Origin: Amyelois transitella
Taxonomy: Eukaryota > Arthropoda > Insecta > Lepidoptera > Pyralidae
Assembly: GCF_032362555.1 (NCBI RefSeq)
Contig: NC_083527.1
Span: forward strand, 3,906,001 to 3,970,000
Direction of reading: 5' to 3'
DNA length: 64,000 bases
Positions 1 to 11,308 of this stretch are shown here, piece by piece. The notes under the pieces are model-generated. The model was not told the origin of the DNA and made no database searches. It worked only from the letters and a program-made list of their open reading frames with translations. Each line of letters opens with the position of its first letter. Within the stretch, counting starts at the first letter, position 1. The position numbers and the translations under genes were made by a program.

Positions 1-240
1 CCTTGCGGGGTAGACAGAGCCAACAGTCTTGTGAAGACTGAATGGCCACGTTCAGCTATTTGGCTTAATGATAGAATTGAGATTCAAATAGTGACAGGTT
101 GCCAATCCATCGCCTAAAAAAGGATCCCAAGTTTGTAAGCCTATCCCTTAGTCGCCTTTTACGACATCCATGGGAAAGAGATGGAATGGTCCTATACTTT
201 TTTGTATTGGTGCCGGGAACCACACGGTATGTCGGTGAAA
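1..240 (+). repeat. Repeat family A copy, cut by window start
   Basis: Starts inside the family core (CCTTGCGGGGTAGACAGAGC) and runs to the GGGAACCACACGG end. Family A is about 280 bp and recurs more than 15 times in this window. Strand here means the reading CGTCTATATCCC...CACACGGCA. Truncated copies keep the (CATA)n side and lose the CACACGGCA side, so the true 3' end is probably the reverse-complement (TATG)n tail, as expected for a LINE- or SINE-type retroposon. Confidence 0.9.
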
Positions 241-301
241 CATAAATTTTAAAGAAATATTATACACAAATAACATGACGTTTTACATGTCACTATTTGG
301 A

Positions 302-385
302 TCAGTCTTTCCAAGACTGTTGGCTCTGTCTGTATACCCCGTAAGAGATAAAAACGTGACTTCATATATGTATGTATATGTATGA
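302..385 (-). repeat. Repeat family A fragment, opposite orientation
   Basis: Contains TTCCAAGACTGTTGGCTCTG and continues to the ATGTATGTATATGTATG tail. It lies about 60 bp from the copy at 1-240 and faces it. Only the tail third is present, a 5'-truncated insertion. Confidence 0.8.
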
Positions 386-2039
386 TTAATAAAGACAAAA
401 GAAACTTGGCGAAAATGCTTCACAAACGTATTTTGTTTTATCCCAACAACATATTAGGGCTGTTTTTAATAAAACCTGGGTGTGCACAACAAAATCACTG
501 GCGCATAAGAAGGGTCACATATTAATTTTGCATACGACCTACGCAAGTAAAGTTTGCGAAAAACTGATTTATTGGATTCCAACAAAATAAGGTAAAAGAT
601 CTCCTCTTCATGGGTAAGGTCAGAGAAAGTTTTTTAATATTTAATCCCAAAAATCCGGTCAAGTGCGTGTTGGCCACGCGCGTTTTAGGGTTCCGTAGTT
701 AAAACGCCAACCTTGACACTCACAAGTATATATAAACGAGCCCATATAGGATGGTGGAAACAAAAGAAAGAGAACCTAATGCCAAGCGCCGCGCACCGCG
801 AACGTAGACACACAGCTTTTCAATTAGATATTATTAATTATTATTGTCTTTTTAGTTATCTTTTTAGTTTTTAAAGTGCATTTTTTTGTTTTTTTGTTCT
901 TAACAGATGCCTGAATCGGGAAGATTTTTTCTACGACATTTTTCCATTATTTATATACATACCTACAAACAATTACTGCTACCACATATGGTCAAAAAAA
1001 AAACCACGGACTGACAGACAGACATGGCGAAACTAAGAGTTTCTTGGATACTACAATACCCTAAAAATTAGGTATTTTTGTTACTTGAACTATAGATTGG
1101 CTCTGTACAGATGGCGGTAGGTATATTTCTACGTTGGTGTTGAAGCGATGGCAAACATAGTGTTGTTCTCCGTCCTTCCGAGAGCAATAGGCTCTGTCTA
1201 CCCCTAAGCGAGAAAGAGATTGCATTTGGTGTAGTTCTCTGTAAAACTTTCCTGAACATGAATATCTTTCTTTCATACCCCTGTTCGAAAAACTTACAAA
1301 ATGATCTCTTTGTCTCAGTCCAATTTTGGTTGAGCATTTGGACTAAAACATTGTTTATTCAAAATATTTTCTTTTTAATCTTGTAAAAGAACCTAACTCA
1401 TCTATTACACTGATGAATTAAGTGCAGCGTAAAACAAAATGTCATTATCAGAATTCTATCGACCACCAATCAAGTAAAATGCAGTGATCTAGAAATAAAA
1501 CTCCATACAATTGTACAAAAGAAGAACCGCACCCAGACACACACATATTCTTACAAGATATAGTCACATATAACTCGACCAATAACCTTAATACTTCAAT
1601 AGTATGTAATTTTCGTAATAAAATTAAACAAAAAACCTATAAATTAAGTTTAACAATTCTGTCTTTAAACTTAGTTTATATGACTTCTGTTCTTCTTTTG
1701 CTGAACGAAGTCTGTTGCCGAAGTACTTCTGTTAAAAATGTCGAAGCATGTTGCTTATCCGGATGTATTTTTTTGTATTCTCTTAAGTTTAAATATATAA
1801 ATAACCCTTTTATGTCTGTAGTCTCGATGTTTTCACCGGAGTACAAGCTGTCAGCACGTGATCTATCGCGCGAGCGCACCAGCCCACGTGGCCATTAGCT
1901 CGTGTAAAACAATATAAATACAAACAATATACTTTAAAGCCTTGTAAGATTGATATGGTCTGGAAAATTTTAACCCTATATTTTGTTCAGAAATCAGATA
2001 CTGACTGTCCCCTTTCAATATGTAACGTGATTTACTAGA

Positions 2040-2229
2040 CACCCTCTATATTACTCGTATAGATAAAACACAAATCTATCAACGTATAGCTCAAACTACT
2101 GCACCGATCGAGTTGAAATTTGGCATGCAGATTTGTTATAACTTAGCCATCAGCTAAGGATTTTTGGAAATTCTCCAGGGACATAACGAGATTTCTCGTT
2201 TTACGCAGGTGGAGTTGCGGGCGCTCTAG
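2040..2229 (+). mobile_element. Helitron-like non-autonomous element, degenerate
   Basis: Carries the phrase 'actactgcaccgatcgagttgaaatttgg' in degenerate form and ends GGGCGCTCTAG, resembling the element at 24068-24264, which ends GGGCGGCCTCTAG. The left end is not clear. I see no open reading frame. Confidence 0.5.
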
Positions 2230-3231
2230 AGTAAGTATATAAAATTTAACACTACATTTGAATTGTACTGCAAAATATAATAAGATTTTATCTACTTACA
2301 GCTTACGAAAACGAGGCCACAAGTTCTAGATACATTAATTGTAATAGTTTACACAAATCGCATAATTATGTAGAAGTCCTACTACTGAAATAAAAAAATT
2401 GCCCAATATTTTACCGTCGATAATCAGCCATAGAACTCAAAAATACAACTACATATCTCTTCTACTAGGTAATTCTTTTTTTAATTCCTATTCGTCGTAA
2501 TTTTATGGCAAGCCTTTCTACCTTTCTGTAAATGAAATTAATCCTGTAATAATGGACAGTTATAACACTCCGCTGTATAAACAGAGGCGCCGCCATTGGA
2601 ACCTGATTACGCTCGTTGACGCAAATTGAATAGTGACAAATGAATCTATCTGTACATTGAGTTAATGCGAATAATGCAGAACAGATTTTGATATACTTTT
2701 CTAACGTCGATGCGGCGCGGCGGTTGACAGGACTGAAAATAATACAGGTTCAAATCCTATCGTAGCCTTTTACCAATAAATGATTGAGTGAAGTCGGGAT
2801 TAACGCCAGGAGAATAAAAAAGTACTTATGTATATGTAAATTTAATATACAAGATTATGCCCGTAACTCCGCCCGCGTCATTATCCCGTTCTCTTCGGAA
2901 TTTTGGGATATTTTCTAATGTAGTACTCTCAAGTGGATAGATGTAGTCTCTGCCTACCCCTCCGGGAAAGAGGCTTGATTTTATGTTATGTTTTAATGCA
3001 CAAACAAGTAAGATTTCAGATTTATAGGCTCAGAAGAACTGGCAGTGCTTTATCTGAAAATAATTCAGCACTTTGCGCCAAAGTTCAATATATATTGATT
3101 TGTTTCCTTTATCGTCATCATCATGGTATGTCCTGGTATATGTCTTTGTTCCAGCTACATATTTTCTAGAGACAATCCAGGCTCCTCCTTTAAAAACGGT
3201 TTGAAAATCAAGTAATAAAATAATTAATTAA

Positions 3232-3422
3232 TTATACATACATACATATAATTACGTCTATATCCCTTGCGGGTTAGACAGAGCCAACAGTCTTGAAAAG
3301 TCTGATAGGTCACGTTCAGCTATTTAGCTTGATAGAATTGAGATTCAAATTTTACGACATCCATGGGAAAAGATGGAGTGGTCCTATTCTTTTTTTTATT
3401 GGTGCCGGGAACCACACGGCAC
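3232..3422 (+). repeat. Repeat family A copy with internal deletion
   Basis: Begins with (CATA)n, passes through CGTCTATATCCCTTGCGGG and ends CCGGGAACCACACGGCAC. The segment between GAGATTCAAAT and TTTACGACATCC is missing compared with the 31094-31376 copy. Confidence 0.9.
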
Positions 3423-3899
3423 ACAATAATTATTGTGAAGCAGCCGAAGTCTGATCCCGGGGTTAGCCCTTAGCGCAGACAAATATATTTTCTCCCGAGA
3501 AAGTAGTTTACAATTTTTATTTATTAAAAATATTAAATAAAACTGCGTAGGTACTTTAAAGTAAAAAAAAGTAACTCTTATTTTAAATGTCCGCTCTTTA
3601 CAAGTTTTCTTCACACCATCGCATTAAGCGGATATTGAAGTTGTAACTAAATAATGGGTGAGATAGCTCTCGCACCTGGATTCTCTCGGCTCGTTTAATG
3701 AAGGGTGTCGTCGCGTGGCTCGCCTGGAATGCAACCCTCTTGTCTTGGCGTCCTTGCGATTGTGTGTTGGGCGGTCGCAACGCAGCGTTTAAACGCTTTT
3801 TTTAGTAAAAAGTATAAGGACACTGGTTAAAATTAAATAAAATAAGTATACAATGAAAGACGACTTATAATTACCTTAAAAAGTTCGTTCGTACTCATA

Positions 3900-3935
3900 T
3901 ACAGGCATATATACAGGCGTATATACAGGCAACAA
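3900..3935. repeat. Short tandem repeat
   Basis: Three imperfect copies of ATATACAGGC lie head to tail. Confidence 0.8.
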
Positions 3936-5814
3936 AACGGCTTTCATTAAATATCATGTCCAACCAAAACAACAGAAAGAAGGATTCAAAAATTGTATCA
4001 TTACATAAACATGTAAAGATACTATGGTAGATTTTAGCTTCATTTGTTGGATTAAGTATAAAAAATCTAACGAAGGTTACAAGCGTACAAACTAACCAGA
4101 ATACAATTATTTAAAAGTATTCCAATGCATTGAAAAGAAAACCTTGATAAAAATTTTAAAATCGCGCGTGTGTGATACAAATGAAAAAAGAAAGTGAACC
4201 ATCGAGCGTTGTGATCGTATTAGGGATGAAATTGAGGTTTCCACAGAGCAAGGTAGACGGCTCACGGTCGATGGACTGCGCTCTGTCCAGTTTTCCGATA
4301 TTCTCCGCAACACCATACAATTAATACCGTTGCACGTGCCGCCAGTCGATTTCATCTGAAACGTGTATTGTTGCAATTGCACAGTTTCATTGCCATTTTT
4401 TTTTTAGAAAAGTAGGTAAGAATTGAAAACTACTGGACTGATTTCGATGAAATTTGGCATAGAGATGGAATAAAGTTTCATCTGTAATATTGGTGGTTGT
4501 AAATCCACCATATCGGTAAAATAAGATGCTGACCGATTGACTTACGTATCGACACGTACTCTAGTAAATGATGAGGCAATTATTCAAATTCCTTTCACTA
4601 GACCTTATTAATATAAAGTCCTGCCAGCCGCCGGTTTGCATCACCATCAAGAGGCACGGTATGTCGCGGCTATTCCAATTATACGTCTTATGAAATAGTC
4701 GTCTCCGGCGGTTTCGCGGATGCCCGCAATATCGGCGGCAGGCGATCGGAATTTTTGTTAGGGTCGTTTTGCAGGAGAGAGGTTAGCGATTTTATTAAGA
4801 CTATATTTGCTGAATTTCAGCAGACGTGGGCTTAGTGTATCGCGGGTTTCTGTTCCGGGAAGCCCGCGTTGCTCTAAGACAGCTGATTGTGCGGCGGAAG
4901 CGGGACTCCGTCAACCATTCGACAGGACTCTGCGTTGATAGGCCCGTGCCAAACACTTCAATGAAACATGATAGAAATATAATTTCTTCTATCCGCTCCT
5001 CTCGTCCTCATGTCCTCAGCTTCAGTCGGTCGAGGCGCGTGGCAGTGGCGTGAAGAATTGCAGATATACCGATCAAGGTTTTTAAATTCAGTGCGCTGGT
5101 GTTCATTGGGTATTTCATTTATTAGATTTTTTTGTTTATAGTCAGCGAAACGATGGAATTCTTCGGATGGTTGGAGCTTTGTTGTGCTAGTATTTTCATT
5201 GGTATAACTACAGTATAGCTATTTATTAAGTTTTTATTAAGTTTGTAGTTTAAAAGTAGCTTAGAGCAGAGATCCACATCAACTTTCGTGTGGATTGACT
5301 GGAAGATAAAAGTAGCAATTAAAGTAAGATCTTACCTCGCTTTGAAAACCGAATCTCTCATTCAGCAGTTTTTTCTATAGCCTTAACAAAAACGACAACA
5401 TTTTAAAAATTCTCGCTCGCTATATTTACGAGAAATTTTAGTTAAAAACATAGTTTCTTAACTCTAAAATTTGTTATGAACAGTAAAACACAATATAACA
5501 AGCACGTGGTGAAAACAACATTTTGTCAAACTTATGCTACGTAGTGCCTACAGCTTGTCTTGTAATCCGAGCCATCTCCCGGTAATATGATGGTAGCGGG
5601 CGCCTAATTCGGTTAACCGACCCATTAAAATCCACGTCTGTACCTGTTGATGGAGTCACGAGTGAGAGCCTTCTCATTTGGCGACGTAATCAACTAAGTC
5701 TAAACTTGCAGTAGACTAAAAAATCATCAAAAATTATTGATGAAAAAATAAACTGTTTAACGTTAAGTCAGGAAACTACCTTAAGGGCCTCGGTTAGCAC
5801 TCAAACTAATGTAC

Positions 5815-5945
5815 ATAACTCGGAAAAGAGTCATGAAATTGGTACATGGTCGAGGTAGGATTGAAACCTGTGCCTCCACCTACTTATCTATGCATTTTAT
5901 TCGGGCACCTTACCGATTCGACCACCGATACTCTAATAAATAATT
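5815..5945 (-). mobile_element. tRNA-derived SINE, family C, fragment
   Basis: Read on the minus strand it gives GGTGGTCGAATCGGTAAGGTG followed by CACAGGTTTCAATCCTACC, an A-box and B-box arrangement of a tRNA-derived SINE head. Better copies are at 15028-15330 (+) and 10290-10620 (-). Confidence 0.65.
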
Positions 5946-6224
5946 AAATAATGAATGATGAGTGTTTACAAAATGTATTTTAAAATGTGCGAAGCCCAAG
6001 CGTGGCCAAATGAAATGAATGTCTTTTGCTTTTGACATAAAAAAGAATCAATTTCCAGTTGACTTCTTAACTCCGACGTATTCTTGACGTTTGAGCGTTT
6101 ATTTGAATTATTTTAGATATTTATTTATAAAAAATTTAAAAAAGGTAAACCAATAAGATTAATGGGAACTTTTGAGCGGGAAGACGAACGTACCTTGATC
6201 AAATCGGGTACCTGCTTGCATGAA

Positions 6225-6315
6225 TAGAGTTAAGAATGTGGATGTTTCGAAAGAAGTATGCAGGGATCATGGCAAATGAAAAGATGTTCTCACTCTGAGA
6301 AACTAATAGACAAAT
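6225..6315 (+). repeat. Repeat family D fragment
   Basis: Contains GAAGTATGCAGGGATCATGGCAAATGAAAAGATG. The same phrase recurs at 6890-7000 and 13025-13120, and reversed at 22240-22345 next to CCCGGAGGGGTAGGCAGAGAG. Confidence 0.7.
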
Positions 6316-6394
6316 AGGAGTAATAGTTATAGCATATTGCGAGTACAACTATAAACATACGAAACAGTCATCTGTTGGTATAAATATAATATAA

Positions 6395-6640
6395 ATATAT
6401 ACGGGACAAATAACACAGTTTGAGTTAGCCTCTTGTGTTACGAGATACAACTCAACGATACTATATCTATAATAAATACCTATATCTATATAATAGATAA
6501 ACATCCAAGACCCAGGACAATCAGAGAAAGTTCGTTTCTCATCATGCTCTGGCCGAAATTCGAACCCGGGACCTCTGATGTCACAGACAAGCGCACTACC
6601 GCTGCACCACAGAGGCCGTCAAGTGGTCATATAGATGCCC
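6395..6640 (-). mobile_element. tRNA-derived SINE, family B
   Basis: The minus strand reads GGCCTCTGTGGTGCAGCGG (A-box TGGTGCAGCGG) and then CCCGGGTTCGAATTTCGGCC (B-box GGTTCGAAT). This tRNA-like head is followed by a body ending near GGGACAAATAACACAG on the plus strand. Related copies lie at 17395-17820, 35436-35525 (tail only) and 42540-42785. Confidence 0.85.
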
Positions 6641-6697
6641 AATTTTGATTTTTGCCAATAGCTTTCAAGTGCAGACTCGGTTAGTTACTTATTATGT

Positions 6698-8957
6698 ATG
6701 AATTACAGAACAATGACAGAAGGAAAATGCACCTTCGGGTCCAGGATGCCGATAGACATACACATGCTGAACGAGATCATCAGCAGGGAGGTGAAGCACT
6801 TCCGGAACTACAAGATTTACAGACCCAACTTTGGCTGTAAGGCATTTTGTATTTACTTTTCTCCTATGATAAGAGTAAAGTAATAACTGACAAGCTTGCA
6901 TGAAAAGATTAGTGATTGTGAATGAATTAAAAGTATGCAAGGATCGTGGGAAGTGGCGAGGGAAAATGTTGTTTCTCCCTATCCTTCCGGTATCAAAATA
7001 ATAGTTATTTAAGTCAGAGACTTCTGAACTTTGGATGCGCTACCAAACTTTTACTTTTTTGCCTCTCAATACCATAATTAAGCTATCGAGCTAATTGTGA
7101 CCTTCGAACCATCTAAGTGATTAAATAAAGTAAGGGATTAAATTTATATATTTATAATTAAGTAGAAGTATCACCTAAGTACATACCAAAAGATATGATG
7201 ATATGTCGATGATGATATGACAATTATTAAGTGATGTTGAAATGTCCCATAATAATGAATAAAACATTTTAATGCTCGGGTCTAAGGAAACTGCAAACCA
7301 AACGCCAGGAGGATTTTGCTTTGCTATCGCTCTTTTTTTGAAACAGACCTTGGGAACCGTTGATGACCCCAATCCATGATTTGGTTAGTCAGGTATTTAC
7401 ATAACAAGACCAGACCAAACCCATCGCATCATGGTTACACATCCAGTTGCTCAAATGTGTAAATTCTTATCGTGATGTTTTCCATAGTTGTAAGAACATC
7501 GTTCTTGTCTTCAGTAGATCATTAATAGAAGACCAACCCATGACTTGCACCTAGCTTGAAACAAATATCTTTTTTCTTATGGCTTTGACCACGATCCTGC
7601 ATTGGGTAAGTCAGGTTTTAACTCGAAGCGACTCCCGTCTGATCGCCTCAACATTTACATGGATTGTGGTTACACACCCAGTTGCCTGCGTATGCAAATT
7701 TCCAACACAATATGTTCCCCACTAAGTATAAGACTATTGTTTTCGAGCTACTGAGCACCAATTTCATTCTAAGTATTAAATTGCGATACCCAACAGGGTT
7801 CATATTGTACCTATTTATAAGCAGTTACTGGAATTCAATTGATGTACTTTATGATATGCAAAAAAATATTTTGAATTGAATGGAATAAAAACGTCAAATC
7901 TATTCCCCAGCGATACCCGTGACCGGCAAGTTCTACGCAGCCCACGACCAGCACAAATCGGAGTCCAAAGAGCAGGAGGAGAAGGTGGACCATTACCACA
8001 AGAACGTGGCGCAGACCAGAGCGAAAGGCCCACGGAGCAAGTACTCGGCGCCGGCTACCGAGAACCAAGTGTTAGTTTGTATTATATACATACATACATA
8101 CATAAAATCACGCCTCTTTCCCGGAGGGGAAATCCTTTTATTGTTATTAGATATTTGATATCTTAATTTATATAAATATATTTGATATCTTAATTTGTAT
8201 TATATACTTATAGAGATTTCTTAATAAGTTATTTTTACCTAATTCGATACGTGGTCACAGGTCACTTTACGGGTGGTAACGATTTTACCTTCTAAATATG
8301 TGTGAATAAGGGCCTCTGAATGATATATCGACAAACAGCCCAGAAATTTGAATTTCGGAATTTACTTAAATATGTAGGTTTTTTACGTGGTCTAAGGGTG
8401 CACTAAGAGGCGGATTTTTTGTTTTATCCGAGCGGGCTGCAATTGGATTAAAAAAAAAAACAAAAGGATACAAGAATGTTGTCAACCAAATTATTATTTT
8501 TACAAGATTTCTCATGACTCAGTATTACATTCTGCGCAGAAATCGAAGCATCTGGCACTAGCGTACACTATGATTTTTCTTCGTTGTCAAAACAGCATAC
8601 AAGTTTGCACTAGTTCAATGCGACCCTCAGTCGTCTTTTACAAAATTAATGGGAAAGAGATTCTTATCTAAACTACGGGGGAACGGAAATCTTTATTTTT
8701 AAATTTATAAAACCAATTCCAGGTCAAGCCGAAAAGGCTGAACGTGGCCTATCAGTCTTTTCAAGACTGTTGGCTCTGTCTAACCCGCAAGGGATATAGA
8801 CGTAACTATATGTATGTATTCCAGGTACGGATGGTACTTCAAACCGCTAGTCCCCATGGACCGCAACGACCGCCGATTCTACAACCCCAAGAAGGAGAGC
8901 AGCCACACCAAAGTCGAGATCATAATCCTGATGAACAATCCGAAGAAACGGGCCTAA
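6698..8957 (+). CDS. CFAP144: CFAP144 / FAM183-family cilia- and flagella-associated protein
   Basis: Three exons, 6698-6836, 7911-8070 and 8825-8957, join in frame to give about 143 aa, close to the vertebrate family length (about 134 aa). FAM183/CFAP144 proteins are small axonemal proteins of motile cilia. Recognition rests on the C-terminal half: IPVTGKFYAAHD, then AKGPRSKYSAPATENQ, GWYFKPL and DRNDRR, in the family's order. Phases agree: exon 1 ends G|GTAAGG (phase 1), exon 2 ends AAGT|GTTAGT (phase 2). The start could instead be the in-frame Met at 6713, or an upstream exon could exist, because CAG at 6708-6710 could be an acceptor. The exon 3 acceptor directly abuts a family A retroposon tail (8720-8816). 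No transmembrane segment or signal peptide is seen. Expected expression is in testis and ciliated sensory neurons (inference). Confidence 0.85.
7375..7700 (-). mobile_element. SINE family C body fragments
   Basis: Lies in CFAP144 intron 1. Two adjacent stretches carry the reversed family C body phrases (GGTTACACATCCAGTTGC at about 7434 and GGTTACACACCCAGTTGCC at about 7667), so one copy seems to be duplicated or two are nested. Confidence 0.6.
8085..8130 (-). repeat. Repeat family D tail fragment
   Basis: (CATA)n followed by AAATCACGCCTCTTTCCCGG, the same end as the longer copy at 22240-22345. It starts about 15 bp after the CFAP144 exon 2 donor. Confidence 0.75.
8720..8816 (-). repeat. Repeat family A, truncated, abutting a splice acceptor
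   Basis: Reads GCTGAACGTGGCC, TTTTCAAGACTGTTGGCTCTG and GGGATATAGACG, ending in a TATGTATG tail. The tail stops about 8 bp before CFAP144 exon 3 (8825), so the acceptor TATGTATTCCAG is partly built from the repeat edge. Confidence 0.88.
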
Positions 8958-10141
8958 CCTTACATAGGAGGGTACAGTTTGCAGAATCAATTTTCACCTG
9001 AAGCAAGTGACGCTGAAAATCCTTAATTGGTTTCTCACTATCTAAATAAGTTGAATGTAATAATGTGCAACCTGGGTCGGAGGTTTCACAATTACCTAAT
9101 ATCTAATGCTAAACGAGCCGAGGAGCCTAGCCTGCAAGCGAGCTACCTACAATTCCCATTTCTCGTGTAGATGATAAAGAGAAAAAATGTTGAACAAAAA
9201 TTTTATCAATTTGTCTGTGAGTTAGTAATTAATGAAAACAAATCGCTATGTAAATGCACGCCTGATTTGAAATTACAGTGAAGCATATTATTCAAATTGT
9301 TGTGCCCAGGTAAATTATATGGTCTAGTATATATATCTATATAATATGGTAGTATAAAAACCTATCGAATTGTAAGCTGCAACATTCCCTAACTTTTCAA
9401 CTGGAAAAAAGAACGAATAAGTAATAAGTAAATAAATATGGACAAATCACACACAAGCAGGTTTTTATTTTTAATACAAATTAGCCACCCTAAATTCGGC
9501 TCAACCAGGAAATGTACATTGTACCATCATAAAACTATCGAAGACCTTTTTTAGCACAGTCGTCGAGTGTGCCCTAGTATTAGGCTGCGGCTCCACTGAG
9601 GCGGAGACGAGCGGAGCGGAGAGGAGACGTGTGGGGATCGACCAATCATATTACATGAAATCCACATCTCGTCTCCGCTCCGCTTCAATGGAAACAGTCA
9701 AGCGGAGACGAGCGGCGAAGTGACGTGGTAGAAATCGACAGCTCTGTTCCTCTCAGCTCCGCTCGTCTCCGCCTAAGTGGAATCACGTACCTCTTTTCAC
9801 AGCTCTGCTCCTCTCAGCTCCGCTCGTCTCCACCTCAGTGGAGCCGCAGCCTAACCTTGGACTCCTTCCCAAAGAGAACTATCACTATCAATCTTCAAGA
9901 CTTATAGAGAGAATTGAAAGATTTGTGTTTTTGTTTGTTACGTTAAACTTAAATTTCTTGATCGGCTTATAGAAAATTGGCCCAGAATAATGATAAGACT
10001 AGTAGGTATAGGTAATATATCCAAACAGAAAATCAAAAAAGGAGACACTTGACAAAAGCACCATTGCAATTAAGCAAAACTTGTTAAAAATATTAATTTA
10101 ATAGTTTCACGTAAGTAAGCAATATGACAGAATTTAAGTGA
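8958..10141. other. Convergent intergenic spacer
   Basis: 3' flanks of CFAP144 (+) and DNAAF19 (-). An AATAAA for the plus strand lies at about 9431. Apart from the foldback element at 9580-9854 I see nothing coding. Confidence 0.6.
9580..9854. mobile_element. Foldback / MITE-like element with long terminal inverted repeats
   Basis: The left end TTAGGCTGCGGCTCCACTGA continues GGCGGAGACGAGCGGAG. The right end is its reverse complement over about 37 bp with one mismatch. Inside, the module CTCCGCTCGTCTCC recurs at least four times in alternating orientation (about 9666, 9700 reversed, 9755, 9817). There is no coding frame. It lies between the convergent CFAP144 and DNAAF19 genes. Confidence 0.85.
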
Positions 10142-10854
10142 TCAGTCACTCTCTTTTTCCTTGACTGCATACTGGTTCCAACCGCTCTTTTTGCTTCGGT
10201 AGTCAGCCTTCTCCAAAGGCCGCAAGTGTGCTGCAGCCACCCGGTCTCTGAAAAGAAGTATTTATTTTGAGAACAGACAAGATCTTAATGGCGTCTTTAG
10301 CAGCCCCATGACTAAGGAGAGGCACCAGGGGTCCTGGTTTAATCTTGACCCTGTAGTAGGTAAGTGAGGTTACATGAAACGACTACCGTATGACCGCCGT
10401 AATTCTTGCAGCCAAACCCAACCTATATTGGATCATCATTGTTAGGTACACAGTATGCTGAATGTGCAGGTTTATTCGTTCACTGTAAGAGCAGCTTCAG
10501 TAGGTATACAATCATATACGTAACTTAAAAAATTAACAGATGACCAAGATAGGGTTCGAACCCGTTTATCCCCATTTTTAGTTGATGATTTAACCGTTTG
10601 ACCACGGTCATTCTAAAGACGACAAAAGGATAAAACAGTTGTTTTCCATCGCAACTGCAATTTTCCATGTCAATACTAACCTACATTGCGCCAAAAGACC
10701 TTGAAACTTACGCGAACTCCTCATAAGTCTTCGCAGTATAAATCGCATCGCACTTCACATCGTTTACCCTCCAGTAGTGACGGTCCTGCTCCACGGAACT
10801 CCTGAGCTGATTCTCCATCGCTGATATGTCGTCCAGACCCAGGGGCTTGTCCAT
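10142..10854 (-). CDS. DNAAF19: DNAAF19 (CCDC103)-like dynein arm assembly factor, short form
   Basis: Two coding exons on the minus strand, 10854-10712 and 10247-10142, give 82 aa. CCDC103 is an oligomeric factor needed to place dynein arms on axonemal microtubules. The recognised part is its N-terminal domain: a short helix beginning LDDISAMENQLRSSVEQD, then TYEEFADRVAAAHLRPLEK, then KKSGWNQYA. This matches the family's YEEFR..VLASHLKPLE..DK....WN pattern. The start is the Met in CCAATAATGG. The codon split GC|A across the intron is consistent (donor GTAAGT, acceptor TTTTCAG). Vertebrate CCDC103 is about 240 aa with a further C-terminal domain; here the frame stops soon after the N-terminal domain, so the C-terminal half is absent. 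A noncoding upstream exon is likely because ATTTTACAG precedes the coding start. Confidence 0.8.
10290..10620 (-). mobile_element. tRNA-derived SINE, family C
   Basis: Sits in the DNAAF19 intron. The minus strand gives TGACCGTGGTCAAACGGTTAA (A-box region) and GGGTTCGAACCC (B-box), then the family body ending near ACCTACTACAGGGTC. Confidence 0.8.
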
Positions 10855-11054
10855 TATTGGCCAGTAAAAATAACTGTAAAATAAAAATAACGTACAAAAT
10901 CAGCTGTCTTTGCCGACAAAGAAGTATGCAGAGGACGGTGTTGCAGTAGTGTTATTTCTGGCGATGGTAAAGATTTTATACTTATTTACAAACGATTTAA
11001 TGAAACTCCCGCATTTGCGACAGTCTTCATGTCCGTGACATAGCAGAAATACAG

Positions 11055-11308
11055 AAGAGCCGTCTACGTTGATACGGTCACGTTTTAGCGGAAGCCTGCA
11101 GGCTACCGCTAAACAAATAGAAGGCCAAGTAGAAGGGGCTGGCGTCGCGAAAGATTATATGCGTGCTGATTCTGAAGACGCCACGGACAAAGTAGAGAGA
11201 GAAGTCGAAAGGCGAACCCAGGGCCCTGAAGCACTACAGTGGAGGGTGCAACGGGAATACGCAAAGATGAGAGAAAGAAAAAGGACATACGATGTATTTC
11301 ACAATTAA
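11055..11308 (+). CDS. Unassigned charged open frame, possible terminal exon
   Basis: From an acceptor-like AAATACAG at 11047-11054 the frame is open for 83 codons to TAA at 11306-11308. It is GC-richer than its surroundings and strongly charged, with likely coiled-coil character (for example DKVEREVERRTQG and REYAKMRERKR). I do not recognise it. No plus-strand upstream exon is evident, since DNAAF19 is on the other strand there. It may be a relic of a retrocopy or mobile element. Confidence 0.3.

Larger units (their letters stand above)
1..6690. other. Repeat-rich intergenic region, no supported gene
   Basis: No open frame here is flanked by convincing splice sites or resembles a known protein, and the longest frames are under 100 codons. 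The DNA is AT-rich and carries several copies of the window's retroposons, listed separately. Two GC-richer stretches, 3600-3790 and 4620-5060, do not match the repeats I can recognise. The second follows an acceptor-like site (about 4820) and could contain an untranslated exon, but I see no coding frame with support. A B-box-like GGTTCAAATCC at 2747-2757 probably belongs to a decayed tRNA-derived SINE. Confidence 0.6.

Noticed and set aside
4107-4382. 91-codon minus-strand frame
   Set aside because: Composition and lack of splice signals or similarity do not support a gene.
4826-5053. 75-codon plus-strand frame in a GC-rich stretch
   Set aside because: Arg/Ser-rich as expected for a random frame in GC-rich DNA; no domain or partner exon.
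7815-8068. Minus-strand frames of 72-77 codons
   Set aside because: Exact antisense shadow of CFAP144 exon 2.
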